NCBI GenBank assembly: GCA_014529385.2
Contig: CM043970.1
Coordinates: 60,623,023 to 60,687,022, forward strand
Reading direction: 5' to 3'
DNA: 64,000 nt
Source: Adiantum capillus-veneris
Taxonomy: Eukaryota > Streptophyta > Polypodiopsida > Polypodiales > Pteridaceae
The notes below the pieces were generated by a model. That model had not been told where the DNA came from, did not search any database, and was given only the letters and a program-made list of their open reading frames with translations. Shown here piece by piece: positions 37,517 to 48,333 of the stretch. The position numbers and the translations under genes were made by a program. How positions within the stretch are numbered: position 1 is the first letter of the stretch; every line of letters starts with the position of its first letter.

Positions 37517-38260
37517 ATGGCGGAGGAAGGGAAGCTCAAGATTGAGAAGTTCAACGGCAAAAACTACCAACATTGGAAGATGCACATTGAAGACTATCTC
37601 TACCAGAAGGACCTCTATTTGCCACTAGGCGGTCTTGCGAAGAAGCCCGCAACAATGGCAGATGAAGCATGGATTGTCCTTGATCGAAAGGCACTGGGAA
37701 CAATCCGGTTAAGCTTGGCGTCAACGGTGGCCTTCAATGTTTCGGAGATGAAGACCACGGAGGACTTGATGAAGTCACTTGACGACTTCTACGAGAAACC
37801 ATCGGCATCCAATGAGGTATTTCTTATGAAGCGCTTGTTCAATCTAAAGATGGCAGAGAATGGTTCAGTTGCAGAACACCTAAATGACTTTAACACAAAC
37901 ATAAGTCAACTTCGATAAGTGAAAATCAATTTCGATGACGAAGTGCGAGCTCTCCTTATACTATCATCTCTACCGGATAGTTGGGACAGCCTTGTGATGG
38001 CTGTTAGTAATTCTATCTCTGGCACAAATACTCTTAAGTTTGATGATGTTGTGGGTGTTCTCCTAAGCGAGGAAATGCAAAGGAGAAGCACAGGAGAATC
38101 ATCAAGTGCTGCACTATCAGTGGAAACAAGAGGAAGACTTAAGGAGAGGTTCAAAAACCAAAAGGGTCGTGATCACTCAAGGCGGAGCAAGTCACGCACA
38201 AAGTCAGTTCTTGAATGTTGGAACTGCGGCAAGAAGGGCCACGTCAAGAAGGATTGCTAG
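37517..38260 (+). pseudogene. Element F Gag (one in-frame stop)
   Basis: ATG 37517 gives MAEEGKLKIEKFNGKNYQHW, a copia Gag N terminus; ATG 37508 in the same frame is less like the family. The UBN2-type core runs to about codon 130, where TAA at 37916-37918 interrupts, and the same frame continues (VKINFDDEVRALLILSSLPD, given in part). It ends with a basic stretch and the zinc knuckle CWNCGKKGHVKKDC, then TAG at 38258-38260 where H keeps a Trp-like context. There is no pol behind it. Confidence 0.85.
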
Positions 38261-38299
38261 TCCAAGAAGAAGAAGATGGACACAATGGAGGCCGACCCT

Positions 38300-39150
38300 A
38301 CGAATGAAATTTAGAGTAAATTATTTTGCCAATTGTACAGTCATTGTTGTGGGACACGAGAGATCATACGCTAAAAAATCCAATCAACTTGCCTCTGAAT
38401 TATCAACTGACCACCGCTTTCAATCTTGCCATCGTACTCCACAATTTGAACTGGACGACATCATCAATCTATGAGCTAAGTACCCATTATTTTTGCTCAT
38501 TTCTTTTATTTTTAATTCATAAACGTTACTCTACATATCATCATATACATATACACTCAAAAATTAAAATTAAAATTCAAATCAAAATAATTTTAGAAAA
38601 AGAAAGAAAGAAAGAAAAAGGATGCAATCATGGCACACCTTCCTCAGACACCCACCGTTGCTGAGCAACTTGCCAATCTGCAACAATCTCTCAAGTATGA
38701 ATGCATGCAAAGGCAAGAGCTTGAAGATAAATTATTGCATTCTACACACATAAAATCTGCACCGGCACCCAAGCAAAACAAAATTAGCAGGAAAGCCTTC
38801 ACTTTCAAGGATTTTGATGGCACTAAAGATGCTAGCATGGTTCTAGCATGGGTTAGTCAATTAGATGACTATTTTCATGACAAAGACTTTCACGAACATG
38901 AAATGGTAAAGTGTACATCAAATCATCTCATCACTAGCGCTGCATTGTGGTGGAACGCCACCAGACAACACGATAAAAGACCACGTACCTGGCATGCATT
39001 CAAAACGTTGTTTTTACCTCAATTTTGCCCACATAGTATAAAGCTAAAGCACAACGCCAGTGGGATTTAATTCGACAGGGTGAAAATGAAGATGTACAGT
39101 GCTACATTGATCGTTTTTAGAGCTGTTTAATTCAATTGCAAGCTATTGAA
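38300..39150 (+). pseudogene. Gypsy gag fragment G with leader, cut by element I
   Basis: ATG 38630 (MAHLPQTPTVAEQLANLQQS) opens a gypsy-type Gag with a coiled N terminus, then FTFKDFDGTKDASMVLAWVS, LWWNATRQHDKRPRTWHAF and FLPQF, the retrotransposon gag domain. After a frameshift near 39050 it continues WDLIRQGENEDVQCYIDRF and breaks off at 39150, where element I begins. 38300-38629 is AT-rich with GAAA repeats before the ATG, as in a leader. No LTR or PBS is visible, and I could not find the rest of this Gag beyond element I. Confidence 0.65.
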
Positions 39151-39291
39151 CATGTAAGATCCCCAATTCTTGGGGTCTCTTCTAAAGTTCTTGGGGTCTC
39201 TTCTAAAAAAAGAAAAATAGCTTTCAATATCTATTTTGCCAAATTTTGACTTAAGATGCTTGATTGACCGTATTGGAAGGTTCTAAAGTAA

Positions 39292-39651
39292 AAATCAAGG
39301 TCGTTTCCATGTTTCAGTAGGTTAGACAGACGTTTGGTTTAGTTTTGAAAAAATCTGGTATTTTTAGCTTTTTCATGCTTTTTATGCTTTTAAGTGCTTT
39401 TTTGCAAAAAGCAAGGTCGGCCCTTGATCTACGTGTTCCAAGGAAGCTATGGTCCAATTTTGTAAAAATCTGCTTTTTGAGTGCTTTTCACACTATTTTT
39501 AGTTTTTTATAATTTTTAGTGCTTTTTAGTGAAAAGCGAGTCTGCTTTCTTATTCCAGTGGACGAGGGGAACCCGTGGTTCAATTTTAGATTTTTTTTTT
39601 CTTTTGCTTTTTACACTATTTTCAGCTTTTTGTGCTTTTTGGCATTTTTGA
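39292..39651 (+). repeat. Three imperfect tandem repeats of about 120 bp in U3 of element I
   Basis: Units at about 39292-39405, 39406-39531 and 39532-39651 each run from aagc/aatcaaggtcg-like sequence through a gtggtccaattttg-like middle to a T-rich agcttttt...gtgcttttt end. They lie about 400-800 bases upstream of the TATA box. Confidence 0.55.
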
Positions 39652-40067
39652 AAGGCAATGTGCGTTTTATGACGATCTAAATCTAAAAATATTAATTTTA
39701 GTCTCCGTCGGATTTAAAAATGATCACACCGGGAGTAGAAACGGGACCAAACGGGATTTTTACGAGAATTATTCTTATAACAGGCAATATCATAAATACA
39801 CCAGGGCAGTACGGGAAAGTCATAATTATGTCGAGACATTACGGTGCGACATAGTCTAGCTACGGTTTCCATTAGTTGACCGGTTACTGTTCAATTGGCC
39901 AATTTTGATGTAAAAATTGAATGGTAAGTGGGAAAGTTGACCACCAAAAGCAAAGGCATGTTATTAGCAAAGTTGCCAAAAGCTTGCCCAAAAGCTTGCA
40001 GCTATTCCTGGCTCAAAAACTAGCGCTACCTACTGGCTTGGGCATCACTCTGACCTGTTGCACTTGC

Positions 40068-40076
40068 CTATAAATT
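40068..40076 (+). promoter_or_regulatory. TATA box of the element I LTR
   Basis: ctataaatt, conserved in the right LTR near 49804 within a well conserved block (ttgccggttagt). Confidence 0.6.
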
Positions 40077-40393
40077 GCCGGTTAGTGCTCAATTTTCAGT
40101 GCCGTCTGTTGCATCTACTACCACAAGGCTATACGTATCTATTATACGGAGTGGTGCAAGCTCTTCATCACCATATCCATAAGCTCTTCTCTCTCTCTCT
40201 CAGGATACTCTCTCTCTCTACTTGCTTACTATCTTCTCTCTCGTTTCACGGTGTACGCGCTCTCCGGAAGCTTTCGTGGTAAATACCTCTACGTAGTTCT
40301 CATCATTGCTTTCTTGCGGCGGCAAAGCAAGAAGCCTTTTGACAGCCCCTAATAGATTCTAAAGCACGGTGAGAAGCTCTAAACTCCATAGCC

Positions 40394-40468
<75 letters not shown>

Positions 40469-42666
40469 TTTTGATTAATCACCCTCTCGATGATTTTTTT
40501 CGTATATGAGTGCATGTATAGATTAAACGAGTACGTTTATGATCACGTATGTGCATAAAAAGCGCTTTTCGCTTCACGTCATAGAGGCGGTAGGAACATT
40601 GTTTTGGTCATAACTCACAAACCGTTATGCATCAACTCGGACCCTTTATACCAAAGATATAAAACATCATTTAGAACATTTTCTCTCTTAGGTGTCGTGT
40701 GAAAATCACGCACAAGCTAAGAGATATGGTCAAAAAATAGTTTGCTGCTCATCACTGCATAAGCAAATTTGACTCTAGTCTCCTTGGAGAACCACTATAT
40801 AGATTCACTGGATGGGCAAACCCACTTAACCAATTGAAAAGATTGATGAAACTTGATGATAAATAAATTTAGGTCTCCGTTAGCACCTCGTGAATGCGAG
40901 TTATTTATCGTTTCATAACCGATTTTACCTACACGTGTAGGGACGCTACCAAGGGGGGGTACCATATGACGTCGTGAGTTAACCGAGATGTTTATGTCTG
41001 ATTTATGGTTTGTTTTGGTGAGTTGATTTCAGCTATTAGATGGCCATAAACTTATATGAGAGTATATGGTTAGACATCCCGAACCGCATAGGCAGATATG
41101 ATTAAAGTGTATTCCTTTTTGGGTTGTCGTTTCTTGTGTAAGTATCATATGGGTGAAGTGATGTGATAGACTGATAGTCTATATTATGGATCTGAGCTTG
41201 ATGCATTGGTTTGAAGTCAAATACTTTCATTTGCATGTTTTGCATGCTCCCAAAAATGCCAAAAAGTTGTTTTTTGCATGTGTGAAGTTATGGTTTATGG
41301 TTGATCTAAAGGTCGGAGCTGTTTTGCATCATGTTTATGGTGATGGAATGTTATCATATGATGTATGGGAACTTATGGATTGGTGCGGATGCCTCATATG
41401 CATGGTTATGATTGCTTTCCACCTTTCTAGGTCAAAAACTAGCTCTATGTGCTAAGGAGGTGAAGTGCAGATGTGATGCATCAATTTTGCATGGTTGGAT
41501 GTTGTCAAAATTGGATTTTTGTATTATGATTACTTGCTGATCGGACTCTTTTTATGCATGAAAGAATCGTGTCTTAATAGTCATATGTGTATGGACTCCG
41601 ATTGATTGCACGGGTTATGTCAAACTCCAAGTGTGGAAGTTGGTTTAGTGTGACTATGATTGGTGGTTAAGGGATGGGATTCCCTCATAGATTATGGTTG
41701 TAATTTTATGGTGGAAGCCGGTGTGACTCATGGTTTTGTTTTTCTCGATATGGTTATGCTGCCGAAATTTTTACAGCCATGTTATGTTCTAAAGTGGTTA
41801 TGCAGGATTGGTCGTGACTCACCCAAGTTGGGTTATGCAAGATTAGTCGTGACTCACCCAAGTTGGGTGGAGTGCTTGCCCATGTGATGTTATTGGATTA
41901 TGGTTTATGGTTTTGGGATTGGATCATGAAGTGATCTAGATGGTTTATGGTAGACGTGTACTGATAGAGACCCTGTACAGTCTAACTGCTTGGAAAAGAT
42001 TGTTTGTGCATATGGAAAGTGCTATTGTGATTGGACTCACATGTTATGTTTCTCATGGAAGCGTCGCTACAAGACAAGGATCACCTAGATCGCTTAGCCT
42101 TAGACTAAAGGATCGTTGACCTAGGGCTTTGCTAGATTGGGGTGTCGCCTAGGTCTTCTCCTTTTTGTTAGACTCATCTACATGGTTAGTGCGTCGGGGG
42201 TTGAATGACCTACACGGCAAACACATCGGGGATTTTGCCTTGGCTTTGCCTAAACACTCGGTGCTAGGCATCGAAGAGGCATGGCACCTAAACTGGTATG
42301 GTTAGTGTTGATACCCTACCACCTACTGGTACTTGGGATCCTTTCAGAGATCGAGTTCATGGAGGGAGGGGAAGCAGCCTTAGCTTATGTCTGGCTCAGA
42401 TAGGTTGGAGGTGTTCTGGTTCGCTCCCGACGAAGTGAAATTCTCTCTATTCATAGTAGAGCGGATGTGGATGGGTGGACTGGTCGATCCCTACACAGGG
42501 TCCGATGCTCTGCTAGTTATTTTGTCATAAACTTTTTGATGTTATGGTATACCTAGATTTCGTCATTGCATTAATACATGGTTGCCTGTTTAATTTAGAC
42601 AGGGCATTTAAAGATTCTTTGTTGTCATTTTCACATGTCTCTGTGCACTCTATTTCACCCTCCACT

Positions 42667-42717
<51 letters not shown>

Positions 42718-42969
42718 GCAACGCGTGTACACATATATTCACCCTCCACAATGTTGTATTTTTTCTTGAGTACGCTTTCATTCATAACACCCATTCAAGG
42801 GTAGCAATAGTCGCTAGGTACCTTTGGACGCAGTCCGACTCATGGCCTAAGCTCCGTGCTTGGTCGGATGTTGAGAACTCCTCCCCTATGCAAATAAGTC
42901 TGTAACTCTGATGTATATTGAAAATTGTAGAATTTGTGCATAGACCGTTGAGGAGGGGTATCTCTCACC

Positions 42970-42982
42970 TGGTATCAGAGCC
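42970..42982 (+). other. Primer binding site of element I (tRNA-iMet)
   Basis: tggtatcagagcc, two bases after the LTR end. Confidence 0.85.
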
Positions 42983-43228
42983 AATGCTTAAGGTTATGGG
43001 GATAGCCTAAAGCGTGATACTAGTTGGGTTAGTTATGCATTGTGCATGCACTCATGCATGCTGTTTGAGAAAAGATATTGTATTCATGATGCATCTATAA
43101 GTGACATTGGTTGATGGTACTTGTTTGACTTGTCTTCTTGAGTGGAAGTGTTTGAGTTATGGTAAAGTGGTTGAAGTGTTCAAACAACATCGTTGTAATT
43201 TCTTTGAATGTTTGTTTTATAGTAACAA

Positions 43229-43666
43229 ATGGCTTCCATAGTGACGTCTGAATGTTTTAGCTAGGGAAATGAGGTTTTGGCCATAGTGTTCAACAATATG
43301 GCGACACGGTTGTCAAGGGATGAATGGGAACTCTTTTATTTAGAAATCAGGACCAAAGTCTTTGGCATGCCAAGAAGCATAACTTGTTGGAAGAGTGTTG
43401 ACTGTAGTTACCTTACCTGTCACCAAGAACCCTTCCATCAATTCTTTATCTACATTGATGACAATCCAAGAGATTGGTTTGCCAACCTTAAACTACTTCA
43501 ACTCAAAATATAGTTAGGCCTAGAAGACATGTTCTACTACTTGGCAATGCGCTCCCAAATGTTAAGGATTGCCGCAGTCGCTAAGAAGTTTGAAGCTCTT
43601 GCAACTGTCATAAGAAAGAAGAAGCTAGAGGATAACTATAGACCACGTTTCACGTGGGAGGTATGA
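43229..43666 (+). pseudogene. Unrecognised coding remnant 1 in the element I leader
   Basis: ATG 43229 opens a frame (MASIVTSECFS) that, despite stops at 43259 and 43511, reads like a protein for about 145 codons: MATRLSRDEWELFYLEIRTK, then FFIYIDDNPRDWFANLKLL (given from Q-F-F-I on), then MFYYLAMRSQMLRIAAVAKK. I do not recognise the family; the last part could be gag-like but lacks its signatures. It lies between PBS and gag. Confidence 0.4.
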
Positions 43667-43797
43667 GGGAATACCCTATTACGAGAGTGAAAGAATATTT
43701 AGAGAATTAGCTCTAGGACACCCATAATATTGTAATGAAATCATAAAGATCAAATTTTGATGAATAAAAGAAGCATAGACTCATTTTTGCTTCACAT

Positions 43798-44654
43798 GTG
43801 TGCTTTGCTTTTTTTCTGTCCGTGTCTTATTTTAGATGGCTTCTTAATTGTCTAGATGAACTCCCGAGTGACTTTGCGAAAAGAGTCTTTTTCAATTATG
43901 CGATTGGATTCAGTCTCCATTGGGGAATTGAAGTGGTTCGAGTTTTAAAGGGGACTAGAGACTACCTTGTACCGAACACTTACATAGCATGGGAGTTATA
44001 TGTTGAAGCTCAGCTTGACCATCGAACACAAGTGCCTGATAGGTTTATGACCAACCCATAGCTTTGGGTAAAGGAAAAGATCCAAGAAGGTGATGTTAAA
44101 GTGCAAGGATATGTTCTTTACTTTAGCTTATGTTCTCTTTTGGACATACCGAGTCATGAACTCATACTTAGTAAGAAGGCCCTTAAGCTAAACCAAAGAT
44201 ACAAATTTTATGAGAAGGTCATAATCAGAGTATGAAAGAAGTCAAATGGCAACCAATTCTATTATGTACTCCATGATTGATTTAATAGAGTCTATGGACC
44301 TATTCTCAAATACGACCCTCACAATGTCACCATTACCTTTGATAACTACTATGAGAAACCAAGGTGCATTGGTGACTTTGCCCAGGCACAACCAATGGCA
44401 GTGAACTCGAGTAGATATTTTGATAGAAATGATGTAAATGAACGACATGCTCATGTAAACTGCTTTAATGGATTATTACCCAAGGATGTATCACTGGGGG
44501 AAGAATGGTACGAAAGAAAGACGTGACTTTTAGTGCACAAGTTGAAGTGCTAAACTTTGACACCCGAGATGTGGACAAATATAGGGGTAGAACCTCAGTT
44601 GTAGGAACCAAGAATTGGTTCATAGAACCCTTTCGTATTTATGTATCTCCCTAG
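43798..44654 (+). pseudogene. Unrecognised coding remnant 2 in the element I leader
   Basis: One frame runs from about 43798 to 44526 with only three internal stops (TAG 44059, TGA 44233, TGA 44278). All three could come from single C-to-T changes of CAG or CGA. Its product includes LPSDFAKRVFFNYAIGFSLH, VQGYVLYFSLCSLLDIPSHE, KYDPHNVTITFDNYYEKPRC and FNGLLPKDVSL. A shifted frame takes over near 44500 (DVTFSAQVEVLNFDTRDVDK, VVGTKNWFIEPFRIYVSP) to TAG 44652. Amino-acid composition is protein-like, not random. I cannot assign a family; an element-specific extra ORF or a captured host gene fragment are both possible. Confidence 0.5.
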
Positions 44655-44797
44655 AAACACTGTATTTTTTTGGTCTTCTGCGGCTATAAAAATTTAATTT
44701 TAATATAACACATAATGTTTTGAGAATATAATATTTGAGTTTGAATCTTGGTTTTATCATTCTAACTCACTTGAGTGATGGGGTGTGTGTGTGTAGA

Positions 44798-45250
44798 TGA
44801 CTGACATCTTACCTCGAGAGATATGAACGGATATATTCTCTCGCCTTATGGTGGAAGAGGATTTCCAAACTTGAGTGGAAATGCAAAGGCTTGTCACTAC
44901 CACGCATAGCGGGGGAAGAGAAGAAAAGGTTGATGTCTACGGATTTCATTATACCTAATACCTTCTGAGATTGGTATCATTATGGTGCAAGGAACCCCGA
45001 GCTTAGACCACCTGAGCATAAACCCTCACTTGTTGGGAGTATCGAGTGGATACAATCAAAGTTGGGAACGGAGATTGTTGTCACTAATCAAATATTGTAC
45101 ATAAATGCTTATAAATTTACCCTAAGACCGACAAAGGAAACATGGATAGCCAGAAAGAAACATACTTCCTTTAGTAATGGCTATGGGATGCTTTGACATT
45201 GTTATATTTAATGTATGGGGCCGACAATGCAAAAACAATGACCGACATTC
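44798..45250 (+). pseudogene. Unrecognised coding remnant 3 in the element I leader
   Basis: After an AT-rich stretch ending in a GT run plus ag, ATG 44798 starts MTDILPREI, then a TGA where CGA is plausible, then TDIFSRLMVEEDFQT and VEMQRLVTTTHSGGREEKVD. Another frame continues with DWYHYGARNPELRPPEHKPS and IEWIQSKLGTEIVVTNQILY, KFTLRPTKETWIARKKH. It is protein-like but unrecognised, with stops and shifts. It directly precedes gag. Confidence 0.42.
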
Positions 45251-45429
45251 TTTTAGCCAGGTACCTTGGAAATTGTTATTTGACTTGTTTGGAATGTCAC
45301 TAATCTACAATCCTTGCAATGTAAAAATTTTATACAATGCCTACAACAGACCTTAGTGTCTTGTAGATTGTACAAATATACACAACTCAATTGGATGGGA
45401 CACACCGGATGTGTCAACCTGGGAATTTT

Positions 45430-46290
45430 AACGGGGAAGGCAAAGATGTAGGCAAAGTTCTTGAAGATTAGATTGAGCACATGGATGACTACTTTGATTC
45501 AGTCCATTTGTCAGCAGTAAACAAATCTATCATTGCTAAGTTCAAACTAAGGAAGACAGCCAAGCGCTGGTGGAGAGACCATTGCACAAAAAACAATGTT
45601 GATCCTGATGCTGCAACTTGGGATTACATTAAAACCCAGCTCAAGAAGAACTATCAGAACAAAGTCTATCATTCAGAGTGTATGAATGAGTTTCTTGACT
45701 ATCCTCAAGGAACCAAAGATCTGGAATCATACTATCAACATTTCTTAATCCTCGTCAAGTATGCTCCAACAAGGATGACTCAAGAGGTCAAGGTAGCTTG
45801 ATTTGTGTCAAGGTAACATAATCCTATGAAGACTAGACTCCACAGTCTTCATCTTATCAATTTTGCAGATATGCTTGATGCAGGAAAACCTATCAAATTA
45901 GAGTTATCTACTACCAAAAAGAGGAAACCAAAACTTGTTCCTATTCATGAAATCAAAAGACCTCGTCCTGAGGAGGAACAAAGGTCTAGAAATCCACAGC
46001 AAAGAAGAGAGAACTTATTACATATGAAAGCTAGACAGGATCATTTGTGCTACACTTGTTTTGATCCTGGTCATCAATCCAGCGATTTTCCATTTAACAA
46101 TTCAAGCTTTACAAGATTGGTGGACAATTATGAACATAGAAACTTCAATCCGAATCAAAATTTCAGAAACTTTAGACCCAGACCATCGGCAGTTCAGAGG
46201 AACTTCAATCAGCAAAACTTTAACCAAAACCCGAGACAGCCTCAAAACCAAGGGAATTTTAGACCAGGCAATCCACCTTCCGTTTGAAAT
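45430..46290 (+). pseudogene. Element I Gag (broken)
   Basis: The domain starts around 45430 (FNGEGKDVGKVLED), with a stop at about 45472. ATG 45481 is open to 45801 (MDDYFDSVHLSAVNKSIIAK, AKRWWRDHCTKN, LDYPQGTKDLESYYQHF), which is the retrotransposon gag core. After a stop it continues at 45826-46287 with a basic region and a zinc-knuckle remnant CYTCFDPGHQSSDF, whose last Cys is now Phe. The tail is Asn-, Gln- and Arg-rich. Gag would package the element RNA. Confidence 0.8.
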
Positions 46291-46469
46291 GGACCACATG
46301 TCAACAATAACAAAAATGGGAATATTAACCGTCAACCTCCTCCAGGAGGAGGAGGAAATCAAAGACCTCAAGTTAACAGAGCTCAAGGGGCTAGAGGTGA
46401 AGGAAATCAAGAAAATGTGTATGTTCATGCTGCAATTGAACATCAGGGAGTGAGTGAACACTTTTCAGC

Positions 46470-46830
46470 TACCAAGTCCTAATGGAGTATCAAGGTAACC
46501 ATTTTACCTTATTGATTGATTCAGGAGTACACATTCTTTCATATCTCCTAAGTGCATCAGAAACCTCATTTTGCATGAACACCTTGATATAGACCTTAGA
46601 GTAGAATTAGCTACGGGTAGAAAGGTTAAATCTTCTACTTCAATGGGTAACTTGAATTTTGTTTTGGATGGTCATAATACTTCTGCAAACTTCAGAGTCT
46701 TACCCATAGGAATCTATGATTGAATTCTAGGAATGGATTGGCTTAAAGCCAATGATGCTCACATACATTGTAAAGACTCTTCATTGACTTTTCAAAAATG
46801 ATCAAAACTCTAGGGTTACAGTTACTGGGA
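46470..46830 (+). pseudogene. Element I protease (broken)
   Basis: It reads TLLIDSGVHILSYLL, with catalytic D-S-G at 46518-46526, in one frame. Further on is ILGMDWLKANDAHIHC, the conserved end of gypsy retropepsin. A stop at about 46722 and shifts break it. Confidence 0.75.
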
Positions 46831-46856
46831 AATGGGGGAAACCTAAGCTCAAACTA

Positions 46857-48330
46857 GTGAACTTTACCAAACTTATGAAGAGTCATAGGAAGAATGAAAG
46901 GATTTACATAGTAAAGCTTAACCCTAAGGAGAAGAAGATAGATTCACCTGATCTCGAATGGATAATAGAATTTGATGATGTATTTCTTGAAGAACTTTTG
47001 CAGTTACCACCCAAGCGTGATGTTGATCATGCAATAGAGCTTACTCCAGGAGCTCAACCAGTTGCTCGTAGGCCTCACAAAATGTTGGTACTTGAATCTG
47101 TGGAACTCAAGGAGCAACTGACTCAACTCCTTGAACAAGGCTTCATTCGACCCAGCGTTTCTCCATGGAGGAATCCGGTTCTCCTTAATTGAAAGAAGGA
47201 TGATATTCTATGTCTTTGTATTGATTATCATGGATTGAACCAGGTACCAGTCAAGAATAAGTATGCAATACCAAGGATTGATGAACTGTTTGACTGATTA
47301 CATGGAGCTTCTATCTTCACAAAGATTGATCTTAAGTCAGGGTATTACCAAATCTGAATCACGGAGGAGGACATACCAAAGACATGATTTATGAATTTAC
47401 AGTTATGCCTTTTAGACTTACCAATGCTCCCGCAACTTTTAATCGTCTCATAATCGATGTGTCTCGAGAGTATCTTGATGATTTTGTTCTTGTCTTCTTT
47501 GATGATATCTTGGTTTACTCAAGAAACAGAGAAGAGTATGAACAACATGTGCGGTGAGTATTTGAACTTCTTCGTCAAAATCAACTTTATGCCAAACGTA
47601 GTAAATGCACTTTCTTCACTGCAAGGTGGAATATTTGGGATTTATTGTATCCAAAGATGGTGTTTCTATTGATCCAAGTAAGATTGAAGCTATTATAGCT
47701 TGGCCTACATCGAAATTAGTACGACAAGTACGTGGCTTTCTTGGTTTGACAGGATGGTATCGTACATTTATTGAAGGTTATGCTAAGATTGCATCTCCAT
47801 TGACTAATACACTTAAGAAGGCTAAAGTGTTTACTTGGAATGAAAGTGCTCAAGCTAGTTTTGAAAAACTCAAAGAAGTTTTGGTGAATGCTCCAATACT
47901 ACAACTTCCAGACTTCTCAAAGACATTCATTGTGCTCATTGATGCAAGTGGATAGGTAACTGGTGGTGTTCTGTCTCAAGAAGGAAAACCAGTAGATTAT
48001 GAGTCTCGTAAGTTACGTATACATGAGTTAAATTATCCTACACATGACTTGGAATTATTGGCCGTTGTGCATGCTGTTAAAGTATGGTGACATTATCTTC
48101 TTGAAAGGAGATTTGAACTACATACAGAGCATAAAAGCCTGAAGTGGATCTACACCCAACCTGACCTTAATATGCGGCAATGAAGATGGATGCAATTGTT
48201 ATGCGAATATGATTTTGGAATTGAATATAAACTTGGGAAGAAAAATCTTGTGGCCAATGCCTTGAGTAGGAAGAGTACTATAGCGACTGTCACAACCTCT
48301 ACTACTTCTGTAATTTATCTTATTTGAGAA
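46857..48330 (+). pseudogene. Element I reverse transcriptase and RNase H (broken)
   Basis: 46857-47192 carries the N-terminal part (RDVDHAIELTPGAQPVARRP, LEQGFIRPSVSPWRNPVLL). After TGA 47190 the frame continues [29 protein letters not shown], then TGA 47355. A shifted frame near 47490 has the catalytic FFDDILVYS. 47605-47955 covers GFIVSKDGVSIDPSKIEAI and FLGLTGWYRTFIEGYAKI. RNase H is FIVLIDASG...[28 protein letters not shown] and LVANALSRKS, with TGA at 48088 and 48181. Several stops look like CGA-to-TGA changes. Confidence 0.85.
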
Positions 48331-48333
48331 GGT

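Larger units (their letters stand above)
36668..38300 (+). mobile_element. Element F: truncated copia element (5' LTR, PBS, gag)
   Basis: It has a 776-bp LTR (36668-37443), an iMet PBS and a gag of the same family as element H (58361-63820). Similarity to H stops around 38280-38300, in the codons after the zinc knuckle, and no protease, pol or right LTR follows. F is therefore a 5' fragment, cut by a deletion or by the sequence holding gag fragment G. Confidence 0.8.
39151..42967 (+). repeat. Left LTR of element I
   Basis: 3817 bp, TG...CA, ending just before the PBS. 39857-42920 is collinear with 49617-52663. It contains three imperfect repeats of about 120 bp (39292-39651), a TATA box ctataaatt (about 40068), (TC)34 at 40397-40465, (TC)22 at 42671-42715 and a 35-bp duplication at 41797-41866 that the right LTR lacks. 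Short open frames inside are not genes. Confidence 0.8.

Noticed and set aside
39292-39651. CRISPR-like repeat array
   Set aside because: Units are about 120 bp, imperfect and directly abutting without spacers, inside a plant LTR.
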